Shown: positions 9,016 through 17,773, counted from the stretch's first letter. The stretch: 64,000 bases of DNA from Xylanibacter ruminicola (GCF_900142525.1 NZ_FRBD01000010.1:79256-143255); one strand, 5' to 3'. The notes: generated by a model from the letters alone, not told the origin. Made by a program: numbers and translations.

Positions 9016-9045
9016 CAAAGATAAGCAAAAAAACTGTAGTACAAT
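9016..9045 (-). promoter_or_regulatory. Promoter of the B12 riboswitch operon
   Basis: On the minus strand ATTG at 9045-9042 and TATCTTTG at 9023-9016 with an 18-base spacer match the Bacteroidetes -33/-7 pattern. Transcription would start near 9010, just before the riboswitch. Confidence 0.7.
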
Positions 9046-9440
9046 AACAAAAACACAAAAAGTTTGGTGAATTGAGTAAAATCCTAAATATCTAAATTCC
9101 TAAATCTCACAAAATGCACACATTAAAGACAGTTCTGATTTCTATAGGCAACTTCTTATTTGCAGTATGTTCGCCCTAAGAGTGGGCAGAAGCATATCTA
9201 TACGGAGGTATGATGGCTGATGTCTGAGGGATTTATAGAGTGTCAGTGTAAATTTTGGCGATTCAAATCGGCTATAGGCGCACAGTTGTTTGCGTATAGG
9301 CGAACAATCGTTTGGGTATAGGCGAACGGATGAAATATGCCGTTTCTCTCCCTGCAAACCTTAGTTTTGTCCCCTGTAAACCTTAATATTCCCCCTTGCA
9401 AGCCTTAATACTTTTGGCGCTCCTGAATAGACATTCTGAC

Positions 9441-9470
9441 GGTTACGGTTACAGCTGTAACCATGTAACC
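9441..9470. repeat. GGTTAC palindrome, copy 1 (bulged)
   Basis: GGTTAC followed directly by GGTTACAGCTGTAACC, then AT and GTAACC. It would be a full palindrome but for a 2-base AT present on the right side only. Confidence 0.8.
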
Positions 9471-9556
9471 GCAGAGGCGAGCAAACATAAGTACTGAGCT
9501 TGTATTAAATTGATTTTTAACAACTTACATAATATGTAAGATTGCTTTTCGGATAG

Positions 9557-9594
9557 AATGGTTACATGGTTACAGCTGTAACCATGTAACCATT
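9557..9594. repeat. Perfect 38-bp palindrome, copy 2
   Basis: A perfect inverted repeat centred between 9575 and 9576 on AGCT. Each half is two direct GGTTAC units joined by AT, so it is also an array of four GGTTAC/GTAACC boxes. The core GGTTACAGCTGTAACC is shared with the copy at 9441. Confidence 0.9.
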
Positions 9595-9617
9595 TTGTCC
9601 CCTTTTCTAGTTTATCT

Positions 9618-11069
9618 TTATAGTAATCGATGTCCTAAATCCCTCTGCGTGCAGATGGCTACAATCTGTTGAATCAGCTGGTCCATCTTGGGTACAGAGG
9701 CAACATAATAGGTGGGGTAATCAGGGCAGAGCACCACCAGATTCATGGCCTTAACCTTGATGCCATAATGCTTTTCGAGCATGTAGCGGTATAGGTTCTG
9801 CTGGATGCAGTAGTGATAATAAGATGTGTCGGGCAAGCTGATGCCATTATAGCTCATCTTACCTCGAAAGCCCTCAACGATGGGCTGGCCTTGGGCATTG
9901 ACCACCTTTGAACTACGTTTCCAGTCGTAGATAGTATACTCGCCATCATCTTCCTGGCATATCAGGTCGATGGTTCCAGCTATATTCAGGTCTTTATCAT
10001 AAACAGGCCACTCCTGGCGATAGGGTTCTATAGCATAGTCGCGAATAAAATGCAGGAAGTGCAGCTTCTCCTGTTCTACGCTGATGGTTTCTGTTTCATC
10101 GCCAAACTGCAATTTGCACTCCGTTTCGAAAAATCCACGCTGAAAGTAATTTTCTGTCTGCAGATGTACAAATGTGCCTACCTCGCTGGCCAAACGTCCT
10201 GACTTGCTCCACTTGTCTAGACTCTCTTCGACGGGTATGCCTTTATAGCGCAACTGGTTTTCGGCCTGAGGTAGTGCCTGAAACTCATCGAAGAAATAGG
10301 CTATCAATGAGCTGACAGGCAGCATGCGCCTTATACCTTTATATATATAGATGTGTTCTTCGGGTTCAAAATCAATATGTGCATCCTGTTCGTAGCAACC
10401 TGCATCTCTGAAAGTGGTCATTTTCTCCTTCATATCAGCAGACTTCTCGAATGGTTTGATAAACTGTAGGCATTTCTTTTCTTGTTCGTCCAGACAATAG
10501 CATCTGTCGTCTGTTGTTCTTGTCTCGCCTTCTATATTCTGCCAATAAGCCATTTTCAGAGCCTCATTGCGAGTCCACATCTCAACGGGGAAGGGTACTG
10601 AAGCAAATTCATGTTCAGCAAACTTCTCAGAATCATTGAGCATGACGTTAACAAGTTCTACCAACCAATCTGCACATACTTTGGGCTCTTGTTGAATCTG
10701 TTTCGAAGCTAGTCGTACTACCGTCCATCCATGACGATTCAGCAGATGATCGCGAAACATATCGCCACACGATGCAAAATGGATAGGCTTGCGGGTTGCG
10801 GCTTCGTAAGGCTCATCGATCTCCACGTCGATACGTATCTCTGGATGCCCTGCAACTAGCAATGCTATATCAAGACAAAAAGGCGGCAGGTGTTCTGATA
10901 TAATAAGGCATACGTCTAAACGGCACTCAACTCCTGCAGGGAGTTTGTTAATGAGTTGTTGAGCAAAAGCCTTTTCGTGCTTTCCTGGTTTTACCAACGG
11001 ATGATAACGATATGGATATTGTATGGTTCCTTTTTCTGGGAAACTGATAATGGGATATTCTGCTTTCAT
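9618..11069 (-). CDS. Two-domain nuclease: DUF559-like N-terminus plus RecB-like PD-(D/E)XK C-terminus
   Basis: Residues below count from the start at 11069 (MKAEYP), chosen because a TACTTTTG promoter box ends six bases upstream; a longer frame opens at 11117. About residues 35-160 resemble the DUF559/very-short-patch-repair endonuclease fold (VEIDEPYEAATRKPIHF, GWTVVRLASKQI). The C-terminal 200 residues show RecB-family nuclease motifs in order: H in GTFVHLQTENYF, D in AGTIDLI, D-x-K in YDWKRSS and Q-x-x-x-Y in QQNLYRY. No helicase is fused or adjacent. DNA processing or defence is plausible, but the exact role is unknown. Confidence 0.68.
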   Translation of the reverse strand: MKAEYPIISFPEKGTIQYPYRYHPLVKPGKHEKAFAQQLINKLPAGVECRLDVCLIISEHLPPFCLDIALLVAGHPEIRIDVEIDEPYEAATRKPIHFASCGDMFRDHLLNRHGWTVVRLASKQIQQEPKVCADWLVELVNVMLNDSEKFAEHEFASVPFPVEMWTRNEALKMAYWQNIEGETRTTDDRCYCLDEQEKKCLQFIKPFEKSADMKEKMTTFRDAGCYEQDAHIDFEPEEHIYIYKGIRRMLPVSSLIAYFFDEFQALPQAENQLRYKGIPVEESLDKWSKSGRLASEVGTFVHLQTENYFQRGFFETECKLQFGDETETISVEQEKLHFLHFIRDYAIEPYRQEWPVYDKDLNIAGTIDLICQEDDGEYTIYDWKRSSKVVNAQGQPIVEGFRGKMSYNGISLPDTSYYHYCIQQNLYRYMLEKHYGIKVKAMNLVVLCPDYPTYYVASVPKMDQLIQQIVAICTQRDLGHRLL

Positions 11070-11074
11070 GGGTG

Positions 11075-11082
11075 CAAAAGTA
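11075..11082 (-). promoter_or_regulatory. -7 promoter box of the nuclease gene
   Basis: TACTTTTG on the minus strand, followed by CACCC and ATG. The spacing implies a leaderless or nearly leaderless mRNA. Confidence 0.55.
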
Positions 11083-11160
11083 CGAAAATAGCACGAAAAA
11101 GCCAAGAGCAATGGCAAAAACTTGCTGAAATTGCTCTTGGCTAGATGTTTCTTCGTTGTG

Positions 11161-11316
11161 TTACTCTGGCTTGAACTGATCCTTGCCTACACCACACACG
11201 GGGCATACCCAATCATCGGGAATATCCTCGAATGCTGTTCCTGGAGCGATGCCACCATCGGGATCGCCTTCTGCTGGGTCATAAATGTAACCGCAAACTT
11301 CACATACGTACTTCAT
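11161..11316 (-). CDS. Rubredoxin
   Basis: A 51-residue protein starting [14 protein letters not shown] and ending [14 protein letters not shown]. The two CxxCG motifs (CEVCGY and CPVCG) bind one iron, and the acidic loop between them ([19 protein letters not shown]) is the textbook rubredoxin sequence. It is a small cytoplasmic electron carrier, usually used in oxygen or peroxide detoxification. It is complete and of normal length. It lies between the nuclease and the glycosyltransferase on the same strand, 14 bp after the latter's stop, so it may be co-transcribed with the upstream heptosyltransferase. No partner rubrerythrin or oxidoreductase is in the window. Confidence 0.95.
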   Translation of the reverse strand: MKYVCEVCGYIYDPAEGDPDGGIAPGTAFEDIPDDWVCPVCGVGKDQFKPE

Positions 11317-11330
11317 AATAGTTTTTGTTT

Positions 11331-12383
11331 TTAGTTATTAATAAGGGTTGTTATTCTCTCAACAATCCGCTCAGGCGGAATGTTTTGTAAGCAAGCATAG
11401 TCGCCACGCTGGCATGGCTTGTTGCCATAGATGCTGCATGGACGGCACTCCAGATCAATCTGGATAACATTCTCAGGATCCTGGTTGTAGCCAAGGAATC
11501 CTGCCATGGGATGGGTGGCTCCCCAAACACTGATTACAGGTATGCCAGTGAGCGATGCCAGATGCATATTGGCTGAATCCATAGATATCATGACATTGAG
11601 ATGACTCATCAGTATAAGTTCCTGATACATACCCTCACAATGTTTTTCTACCCAAACGCATTGGCGGTACTGAGCACACCACAGTTGGAAGTATTTCTCC
11701 TCCTCTTCGCCTCGTCCAAAAAGGAAGATGCGTCCCTTGGGATATTTCTGGATGATTTGATAGATAACCTGCTCCATCAGTCTCGGAGGATATACCTTAC
11801 CCTCGTGCGCTGCAAATGGAGCAATACCTATCCACTGCTCGAAGCTCTTTTTTGGTCCGAATACTGCAGGCAACAGATTCATGTTTCCGCCTTCAGCAGG
11901 GAAGATGGAATGGAAATGCTTCAGGTCAACGGGATAGCCCAAACGCTCAAAGACTGCTGCGTAGTTCTCGAATGATGATGGCAACTGTACTCTTTTTTCC
12001 AGTTTGCCAGCAACCAACTTGCGACGCTGGCTACGGTTTTTAATAAGGTGCTCTACACGATATCTGCCAAGATTGAATCGCAGGCGCAGATATTCCGAAC
12101 GAAGAACATTATGCAAGTCGGCCACCTTGGTAAACTGCTTGGCTACCAATCGGCGATAAAGGGCATTAAGGCCTCTCACACCATGGTACTCCTTGCTAAC
12201 GTCGGCCTCCATAAAATTAACGTTAGGAGCCAGGTCATCAAACAGCGGACGCGCAAACTTACGACTCAGCACCGTGATACGTATATCAGGATACTGCTTA
12301 GCAAGCGACCAGACTACGGGCACCATCATTGCCACGTCGCCAAGGGCTGAGAATCTAATGACCAATATGTGCTCTTTCTTCAT
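11331..12383 (-). CDS. Glycosyltransferase family 9 (ADP-heptose:LPS heptosyltransferase type)
   Basis: A 350-residue GT-B fold enzyme. The N-terminus ([19 protein letters not shown]) and the C-terminal nucleotide-sugar site ([36 protein letters not shown]) are the hallmarks of GT9. The tail has a Cys cluster ([20 protein letters not shown]), common in Bacteroidetes members. It likely adds a heptose or related sugar to the lipopolysaccharide core in the cytoplasm. It follows the DUF4254 gene by 6 bp, a pair often seen together in this phylum, which suggests a shared cell-envelope role. The exact sugar is unknown. Confidence 0.87.
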   Translation of the reverse strand: MKKEHILVIRFSALGDVAMMVPVVWSLAKQYPDIRITVLSRKFARPLFDDLAPNVNFMEADVSKEYHGVRGLNALYRRLVAKQFTKVADLHNVLRSEYLRLRFNLGRYRVEHLIKNRSQRRKLVAGKLEKRVQLPSSFENYAAVFERLGYPVDLKHFHSIFPAEGGNMNLLPAVFGPKKSFEQWIGIAPFAAHEGKVYPPRLMEQVIYQIIQKYPKGRIFLFGRGEEEEKYFQLWCAQYRQCVWVEKHCEGMYQELILMSHLNVMISMDSANMHLASLTGIPVISVWGATHPMAGFLGYNQDPENVIQIDLECRPCSIYGNKPCQRGDYACLQNIPPERIVERITTLINN

Positions 12384-12389
12384 CGGCCT

Positions 12390-12995
12390 TTATTTCTGAT
12401 TATACAATATTGGATTAGTAGCTGGGTCGTTATACATTTTCATCTGGCGATACACCTTCATGTATATGCGACCACGCTCAATATCCTCCAGCAGCTGATC
12501 GATGGCCAGCGAAAGATCCTTCTGTTGCTCAAGCAGTACATTCAGCTTGGCCTTGCATCTTGCTATGTGTTCTGGTTCTGCATCAGTACGGTCTACCTGC
12601 TCTTGCATGTGATAGATCTTCAGAGCAAGAATGCTCAGGCGGTCAACAGCCCATGCAGGACTCTCTGTGTTAAGACGGGCCTCTGGCAATGGCTTAACAT
12701 TGCTGAAATGCTGACGGAAAAAAGAATCAATCTCTTCAACCAAGTCTGTACGATCCTGATTGCTGCGATCTATACGACGCTTCAAGGCAAGAGCCTCTAC
12801 AGGGTCGATATGGGGATCACGGATAATGTCTTCGTAATGCCACTGGACGGTATCTATCCAGCATTTGGTGTATAGGCTGTACTGAATACTGTCTTTTGTA
12901 TACGGATTTTTCATGGGCGTATTCACATCATCAGTCAGATGATAATCTTTGATAGCCCGGTTAAAAATTTGATTCGCTTCTGATGTAAATGACAT
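12390..12995 (-). CDS. DUF4254 protein
   Basis: A 201-residue, mostly helical, soluble protein with no signal peptide. The sequence (FNRAIKDYHLTDDVNTPM, WHYEDIIRDPHIDP, LKRRIDRSNQDRTDLVEEID) matches DUF4254, a conserved Bacteroidetes family with unknown function. It is rich in charged residues and has coiled-coil-like stretches. The gene is directly upstream of the GT9 gene with a 6-bp gap, so they are very likely translated from one mRNA and linked to lipopolysaccharide core assembly. That link is inferred from context only. Confidence 0.82.
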   Translation of the reverse strand: MSFTSEANQIFNRAIKDYHLTDDVNTPMKNPYTKDSIQYSLYTKCWIDTVQWHYEDIIRDPHIDPVEALALKRRIDRSNQDRTDLVEEIDSFFRQHFSNVKPLPEARLNTESPAWAVDRLSILALKIYHMQEQVDRTDAEPEHIARCKAKLNVLLEQQKDLSLAIDQLLEDIERGRIYMKVYRQMKMYNDPATNPILYNQK

Positions 12996-13169
12996 AATCT
13001 TATATTAGTTTGATTTTGCAAAACTACAGAAACTTTTTCAAATATCCAACTAAATTTGAAGAAAATCATCATATTTTGTATTTTTATAGCAAACATAACA
13101 CCTTAAAACGGCATTTTTTTGCACATATGGCACTATTATGTGCAATCTAAAGTAAGTTTTTCTTAAAAA

Positions 13170-13278
13170 TATTTGCATAAATGAAAGAAAATGTGTTACT
13201 TTGCACCCGATTTCGGCGAAATGCCGGAAAAATTTCAAGATAGCAACATCATTATTAACAAATTAAAGTATTACAATT
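13170..13278 (+). promoter_or_regulatory. acpP promoter and structured leader
   Basis: An ATTTG at 13170-13174 and a TTACTTTGC at 13197-13205 resemble the -33/-7 pair. The roughly 70-base leader contains TTTCGGC-GAAAT-GCCGGAAA (13211-13230), a short hairpin with one bulge, then an A-rich stretch before the ATG. Confidence 0.55.
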
Positions 13279-13515
13279 ATGTCAGAAATTGAAAGCAAAG
13301 TAAAGGCAATTATCGTAGACAAACTCGGTGTAGATGAGGCTGAAGTAAAGGCAGAGGCTAGCTTCACAAACGACCTGGGTGCAGACTCACTGGATACCGT
13401 TGAGCTGATCATGGAGTTCGAGAAGGAGTTTGGTATTTCTATTCCCGACGATAAGGCTGAGAAGATTGGTACTGTTGGCGACGCTATCGCTTACATCGAG
13501 GAGAACGCAAAATAA
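13279..13515 (+). CDS. acpP: Acyl carrier protein
   Basis: A 78-residue acidic protein with the phosphopantetheine site [11 protein letters not shown]; the modified Ser is Ser37. Length and sequence are standard for bacterial fatty-acid ACP. It carries growing acyl chains for FabF, encoded 68 bp downstream on the same strand. The gap contains a strong 15-bp hairpin that may adjust the ACP:FabF ratio. Confidence 0.98.
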   Translation: MSEIESKVKAIIVDKLGVDEAEVKAEASFTNDLGADSLDTVELIMEFEKEFGISIPDDKAEKIGTVGDAIAYIEENAK

Positions 13516-13528
13516 ATTTGTTCACCAA

Positions 13529-13568
13529 CATAATGGTTGCTTCAAAAACATACGAAGCAACCATTATG
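13529..13568 (+). terminator. Hairpin between acpP and fabF (attenuating terminator or processing site)
   Basis: Perfect 15-bp stem with a 10-base loop: CATAATGGTTGCTTC at 13529-13543 pairs with GAAGCAACCATTATG at 13554-13568. Only a weak T-rich tail follows (CTTTAAATT), so read-through into fabF is likely. Confidence 0.75.
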
Positions 13569-13583
13569 CTTTAAATTAAGCTT

Positions 13584-14846
13584 ATGGAATTAAAAAGAGT
13601 AGTTGTAACAGGGCTTGGCGCAGTGACGCCAGTGGGCAACACTCCCGATGAGATGTGGAATAACCTGCTCAACGGAGTAAGTGGCGCAGCACCTATTACA
13701 AGTTTCGATACAACAAATTTCAAAACCAAGTTCGCTTGTGAGGTCAAGAACCTCAACGTGAACGATTTTCTGGATCGCAAAGAGGCACGTAAGATGGACC
13801 GCTACACACAGCTGGCCCTGATTGCTGCTAAGCAGGCCGTTGAGGATAGCGGCATGGATCTGGAGACAGAAGACAAGAACCGTATCGGCGTGGTATACGG
13901 AGTAGGTATTGGTGGAATTAAGACCTTCGAGGACGAGGTGAAGTACTATGGTGTTCACGAGGCCGATGGTCCTAAGTTCAATCCGTTCTTCATCCCAAAG
14001 ATGATCGCTGATATCGCTGCTGGTCAGATTTCTATTATGTATGGCTTCCATGGCCCCAACTATATCACAGCTTCTGCTTGCGCATCTTCATCAAACGCTC
14101 TGGCCGACGCCTTCAACCTGATTCGTTTGGGCAAGGCTAACGCAATCGTTGCTGGTGGTGCCGAGGCTGCTATCTGCGCTACTGGTGTAGGTGGTTTCAA
14201 TGCCATGCACGCTCTCTCTACTCGTAACGACGAGCCAGAGAAGGCAAGCCGTCCATTCAGCGCAAGCCGCGATGGATTCATCATGGCTGAGGGTTCTGGC
14301 TGCCTGATTCTTGAGGAGCTCGAGCACGCTAAGGCTCGTGGCGCTAAGATCTATGCTGAGATGGTTGGTGCTGGTATGAGCGCTGATGCTCACCACATCA
14401 CAGCTTCTCATCCTGAGGGTCTGGGTGCTAAGCTCGTTATGCAGAATGCACTCGAGGATGCTGGCATGAAGCCAGAGGACATCGACTACATCAACGTTCA
14501 TGGTACATCTACCCACGTTGGTGATATCTCTGAGGCTAAGGCCATCAAGGAGGTATTCGGCGATGCTGCCTTCAAGCTCAACATCTCTTCTACCAAGTCA
14601 ATGACTGGTCACCTGCTGGGTGCTGCTGGTGCTGTTGAGGCAATGGCTACCGTTCTGGCTGTTAAGAACGATATCATTCCTCCAACCATCAACCACGAGG
14701 AGGGCGATGAGGATCCTGAGATTGATTACAACCTGAACTTCACATTCAACAAGGCTCAGAAGCGTGTGGTACGTGCTGGTCTCAGCAATACCTTCGGCTT
14801 TGGCGGTCACAATGCTTGTGTAGTATTCAAGAAGTATGAAGCTTAA
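13584..14846 (+). CDS. fabF: 3-oxoacyl-ACP synthase II
   Basis: A 420-residue condensing enzyme of type II fatty acid synthesis, which extends acyl-ACP with malonyl-ACP. The nucleophile is Cys166 in TASACASSSNA, and the two catalytic His residues are in NVHGTSTHVGD and MTGHLLGAAG. The C-terminal NTFGFGGHNAC is also diagnostic. The gene uses strongly biased codons, as expected for high expression. Its 3' end overlaps the rnc start by 11 bp, giving the common acpP-fabF-rnc order. Confidence 0.98.
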   Translation: MELKRVVVTGLGAVTPVGNTPDEMWNNLLNGVSGAAPITSFDTTNFKTKFACEVKNLNVNDFLDRKEARKMDRYTQLALIAAKQAVEDSGMDLETEDKNRIGVVYGVGIGGIKTFEDEVKYYGVHEADGPKFNPFFIPKMIADIAAGQISIMYGFHGPNYITASACASSSNALADAFNLIRLGKANAIVAGGAEAAICATGVGGFNAMHALSTRNDEPEKASRPFSASRDGFIMAEGSGCLILEELEHAKARGAKIYAEMVGAGMSADAHHITASHPEGLGAKLVMQNALEDAGMKPEDIDYINVHGTSTHVGDISEAKAIKEVFGDAAFKLNISSTKSMTGHLLGAAGAVEAMATVLAVKNDIIPPTINHEEGDEDPEIDYNLNFTFNKAQKRVVRAGLSNTFGFGGHNACVVFKKYEA

Positions 14847-15840
14847 TAACATCATTGATAGAATAAAGCTCCCTTTCCGCAAGGAGAAGGAGCTTTTTTC
14901 TTCTCTTTATGAGATACTGGGATTCTACCCCCGCAACATCGAGTATTACAAGATGGCGCTGATGCATAAGAGCATCCGTAAGCGCAACGACAAGGGCAAA
15001 CCGCTTAATAATGAGCGACTTGAGTTTCTTGGTGATGCCATACTCGACGCTGCTGTAGGTTATATCGTTTATCGTCATTATGAGGGTAAGCGCGAAGGAT
15101 TCCTGACCAATACACGATCGAAACTCGTAAGCCGCGAAACGCTTGGAAAGTTGGCCACAGAGATGCGATTGAGCAATCTGCTGATATCAGCAGGTCATTC
15201 AACTTCGCACAATAGTTATGTAGAGGGTAATGCCTTCGAGGCGTTGGTTGGTGCCATCTATCTGGATCGTGGTTACGAGGCTTGCCTCTGGTTCTTCGAG
15301 AAGCAGGTGCTGGGCAAGTACATCGATATAGATAAGGTGGCATTCAAGGAGGTGAACTTCAAGTCGAAGTTGCTTGAGTGGAGCCAGAAGAATCGTGTAC
15401 GTTTGGAGTATAAGCTCACAAAGCAGAAGAAGGATGAAAACGGTAGTCCCGTTTTCACCTATATGGTATTGATCGAAGGTGTTAGTGGCGAGAGTGGTTC
15501 TGGCTATTCTAAGAAAGAGGCTCAGCAGAAGGCATCGAAGGAAACGTTGCAGCGACTGAAGCGTGAACCACAGTTTGTAGATGCTGTATTTGCTGCAAAG
15601 ACAGCCCGCACCCAGATGGAAGAAGAACCTGCTATGGCTGTTCCTAATACGGAGCAGGAGCAGAATTTCATTATTGAGCAGGAGACAGCTGCTGATACCA
15701 AAATTGAGGAAAACGAGAATAAGGTTCCAACAATAGATTTTACTGATAAGGAATTCGACCTTTCAGATATTTCGCACAAGGAGAAGTCGCGCGAAGAAAT
15801 TATTGCTGAAGCCGAGGCTGCAGCTTTCTCTGAGGATTAA
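14836..15840 (+). CDS. rnc: Ribonuclease III with an acidic C-terminal extension
   Basis: A 334-residue double-stranded-RNA endonuclease. The RNase III signature NERLEFLGDAIL is at residues 59-70, the second catalytic acidic cluster is in EGNAFEALVGAIYLD, and a double-stranded RNA-binding domain covers about residues 165-240. After it comes a tail of about 90 residues that is rich in Glu and Asp and has no fold I recognise, so the protein is longer than the usual 220-250 residues. It overlaps fabF and ends at a bidirectional terminator. It acts in rRNA processing and mRNA decay. Confidence 0.95.
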   Translation: MKLNNIIDRIKLPFRKEKELFSSLYEILGFYPRNIEYYKMALMHKSIRKRNDKGKPLNNERLEFLGDAILDAAVGYIVYRHYEGKREGFLTNTRSKLVSRETLGKLATEMRLSNLLISAGHSTSHNSYVEGNAFEALVGAIYLDRGYEACLWFFEKQVLGKYIDIDKVAFKEVNFKSKLLEWSQKNRVRLEYKLTKQKKDENGSPVFTYMVLIEGVSGESGSGYSKKEAQQKASKETLQRLKREPQFVDAVFAAKTARTQMEEEPAMAVPNTEQEQNFIIEQETAADTKIEENENKVPTIDFTDKEFDLSDISHKEKSREEIIAEAEAAAFSED

Positions 15841-15844
15841 AAAT

Positions 15845-15876
15845 ATTCCCCTCCTGAGTAGGAGGGGAATTTTTAT
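15845..15876. terminator. Bidirectional terminator between rnc and the serpin gene
   Basis: An 11-bp perfect stem (ATTCCCCTCCT and AGGAGGGGAAT) with a GAGT loop, flanked by A-rich and T-rich runs on the two sides, between convergent genes. Confidence 0.9.
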
Positions 15877-15877
15877 G

Positions 15878-17161
15878 TTATGCTCCAGTAAACTTTCCTA
15901 CAAAGAGGATGACGCCTGATGAAGCTTCTCTAATCACATAAACAAATGGGCGATTGGCGTGGAAGGTAGCCTTGGGATATTCCACAGGCTCTATAGAAGA
16001 TGTGTATTTTGTTCCTGCTATGGTAACAGCAGCAGCTTCAGAACCTTCTTCATTAACCTTGATCTTTGCCTTCTGGCGCATCATCGAGATATATACACCT
16101 CCCTTTTCGCACATATTGGGAATCTCAGCAAAATAGCTATCGAAAACAAGATTGATACCCATCTTTTGGAGCAAGCCGATAAGACCAATGTCTAAAGTAT
16201 TTGTATCCGAGGCTGTCTCAAAGCGTGGGAGTTTCAGGTCAACTTCGTGGGGATAAGAATACTCTGACAAGCCTATCTTAGCCAGGTAGTTGATGATGTC
16301 ATCTGTTGTTTTGCCTTCTTCTGGCAGCATTACAGTCATCTTCCAAAAGCCATTTCCATAAGGCATTTCGATAGCGCTGTATGTATCATTCTTAAGATAG
16401 TTGATAAGCACTTTCTGATGCATCAGGGGCAATTTTGTTTTGCCGTTTTCTGTGGTAAAGGTCTCTTCCTTGGTGTTCTTCTGGTCGAACTTCGAGGCCC
16501 AGTCTGCCTTAAAGTAGATGGCATTGAGTAGATAGGTTACTGTAGCAGGATCAATCTCGTCCAAGATATTGGGAATCATGCCGTTAGTATGATCGTTACA
16601 CCAACCATTAATAGTGCTGAGGGTAGAGGGCGAATTGAAGTCGAGGTTTTCTGCCTGAGCATCATAATACTGCTTCATATCCTGCTGATACTGCGCCTTC
16701 AATGTAGCCCTGTTTTTATTGACAAATAGCGCGTTAGCAATGTTCAGCGTTACCTTATTATCTACCTTAGGCAGACCATCAATCAGCTTCTTGCAATAAT
16801 CGTTGACAGCCTGTATGCCTCCTTGGTGGAAACCCAACACTTGTTCAAGTTCCTGTTCTGTCTGTCCTATCGCAGCATCGTTCACCATGCCTAATACATA
16901 GGTGATGCTTAGTGGAGAGTAGATAAAACTCTTACCGCTCTTATCTGCCTCGTTCACCGTCTTGAGGAAATTCAGCGTAAAGCCGTTATTATCGTTGGCA
17001 AACACCTGCTGTTCTTGCGTCAATTGGATTGGCGCCGATTCAGATAGCATGTTAACCACTTGTTTTGCTTCGCCCAAATCGATATCCTCTGACGAAGAAC
17101 ACGATAGCAGTCCGCCACTCAGAATGACTGCCAATCCTAATAGTTTACTCATTCTTTTCAT
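15878..17161 (-). CDS. Serpin-family protease inhibitor lipoprotein
   Basis: A 427-residue lipoprotein (lipobox GGLLSC) with a complete serpin domain from about residue 50. Family marks include FIYSPLSITYVLGMV, NALFVNKN, LNAIYFKADWASKF and the C-terminal HANRPFVYVIREASSGVILFVGKFTG. The hinge of the reactive loop, EEGSEAAAVT, has the small residues needed for an inhibitory strand insertion. Counting from it places P1 near Thr-Ser in GTKYTSS, which would fit elastase- or subtilisin-like targets; this is an estimate. It is likely anchored at the outer membrane and protects against host or competitor proteases. A decayed serpin lies at 59.8-60.6 kb. Confidence 0.93.
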   Translation of the reverse strand: MKRMSKLLGLAVILSGGLLSCSSSEDIDLGEAKQVVNMLSESAPIQLTQEQQVFANDNNGFTLNFLKTVNEADKSGKSFIYSPLSITYVLGMVNDAAIGQTEQELEQVLGFHQGGIQAVNDYCKKLIDGLPKVDNKVTLNIANALFVNKNRATLKAQYQQDMKQYYDAQAENLDFNSPSTLSTINGWCNDHTNGMIPNILDEIDPATVTYLLNAIYFKADWASKFDQKNTKEETFTTENGKTKLPLMHQKVLINYLKNDTYSAIEMPYGNGFWKMTVMLPEEGKTTDDIINYLAKIGLSEYSYPHEVDLKLPRFETASDTNTLDIGLIGLLQKMGINLVFDSYFAEIPNMCEKGGVYISMMRQKAKIKVNEEGSEAAAVTIAGTKYTSSIEPVEYPKATFHANRPFVYVIREASSGVILFVGKFTGA

Positions 17162-17172
17162 TGTTCAATTAT

Positions 17173-17625
17173 TTATTTGTTAGGTTTATCTATTTTCTTG
17201 TACACTACGTCAGTTCCTTCTTCAGGCGGAGTTCCGCAAAAGCCGCCAAAAGAACGAATAACCAAATGAGTTTTAGTTACCCTTACGATTTTGTAATACA
17301 GTTCATCTGGATTAGGCTTAGAATCTTTCGGACGATTCTGTATTTGTAATGTTCCATTGTCATCAAGCCAGAAATAGCCCCAATGATGTTCTGAGTACTC
17401 TTCGTTATCAGCAAGTTGTGAGTAACTATCAGTTGAGGCGAATCCCCAATACTTGATTTCGCCATCTGCGGTAAACAATAATCCTCCCCTGCCATAGTCA
17501 GAAGTTTCATTTTCCCAGTAGCCCAAGATGTTCTTGTCATTGATAACCAAATTGCCATCATCACAACTGCACCCTGCTAATAACAGCAATAATGCACATA
17601 CCCATAATATATTTTTCTTTTCCAT
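17173..17625 (-). CDS. Small hypothetical lipoprotein
   Basis: A 150-residue lipoprotein with lipobox LLAGC at about residue 19 and a single beta-rich domain that starts after INDKNILGYWENE. The pattern (GYWENETSDYGRGG, WGYFWLDDNGTLQIQ, ITK-HLVIRSFGG) resembles small lipocalin-like lipoproteins of Bacteroidetes, but I do not recognise a named family. It is 11 bp upstream of the serpin start on the same strand, so they are probably one operon. No function can be assigned. Confidence 0.65.
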   Translation of the reverse strand: MEKKNILWVCALLLLLAGCSCDDGNLVINDKNILGYWENETSDYGRGGLLFTADGEIKYWGFASTDSYSQLADNEEYSEHHWGYFWLDDNGTLQIQNRPKDSKPNPDELYYKIVRVTKTHLVIRSFGGFCGTPPEEGTDVVYKKIDKPNK

Positions 17626-17679
17626 TTTAGAGTTCTTTTAGGTTTCATTCTGCTCTAATAATGCAGCAAAAGACCAATT

Positions 17680-17745
17680 CTTGTATGGAATAATGTTAAA
17701 GAAACAAAAAACTTTCTGTTCTCATACAAGATTTAAGTACTTTTG
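17680..17745 (+). promoter_or_regulatory. Promoter region of the ECF sigma gene with inverted repeat
   Basis: TACTTTTG at 17738-17745 is a good -7 box. CTTGTATG at 17680-17687 and CATACAAG at 17723-17730 form an 8-bp inverted repeat upstream of it, in the region shared with the divergent lipoprotein gene. Confidence 0.5.
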
Positions 17746-17773
17746 AATTATAAATGTAGAACAAGGCAAAAAG

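Larger units (their letters stand above)
9130..9617. repeat. Non-coding block of phased repeats and palindromes
   Basis: No convincing gene lies between the riboswitch promoter and the nuclease gene. The block holds three copies of TATAGGCG(A/C)AC at 9273, 9295 and 9317 (22-bp period), three copies of (C/T)TGYAARCCTTA at 9352, 9374 and 9396 (again 22 bp), and two GGTTAC-based palindromes at 9441-9470 and 9557-9594. A 71-codon open frame on the minus strand spans part of it but is made of the repeats, so I do not call it. Confidence 0.75.

Noticed and set aside
9142..9357. A 71-residue open frame on the minus strand
   Set aside because: It is built from the 22-bp repeat units and lacks a promoter or family resemblance, so it is more likely repeat DNA than a gene.
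9441..9594. Attachment site of an integrated element
   Set aside because: The palindromes are not direct repeats flanking mobile genes and no integrase is present nearby.
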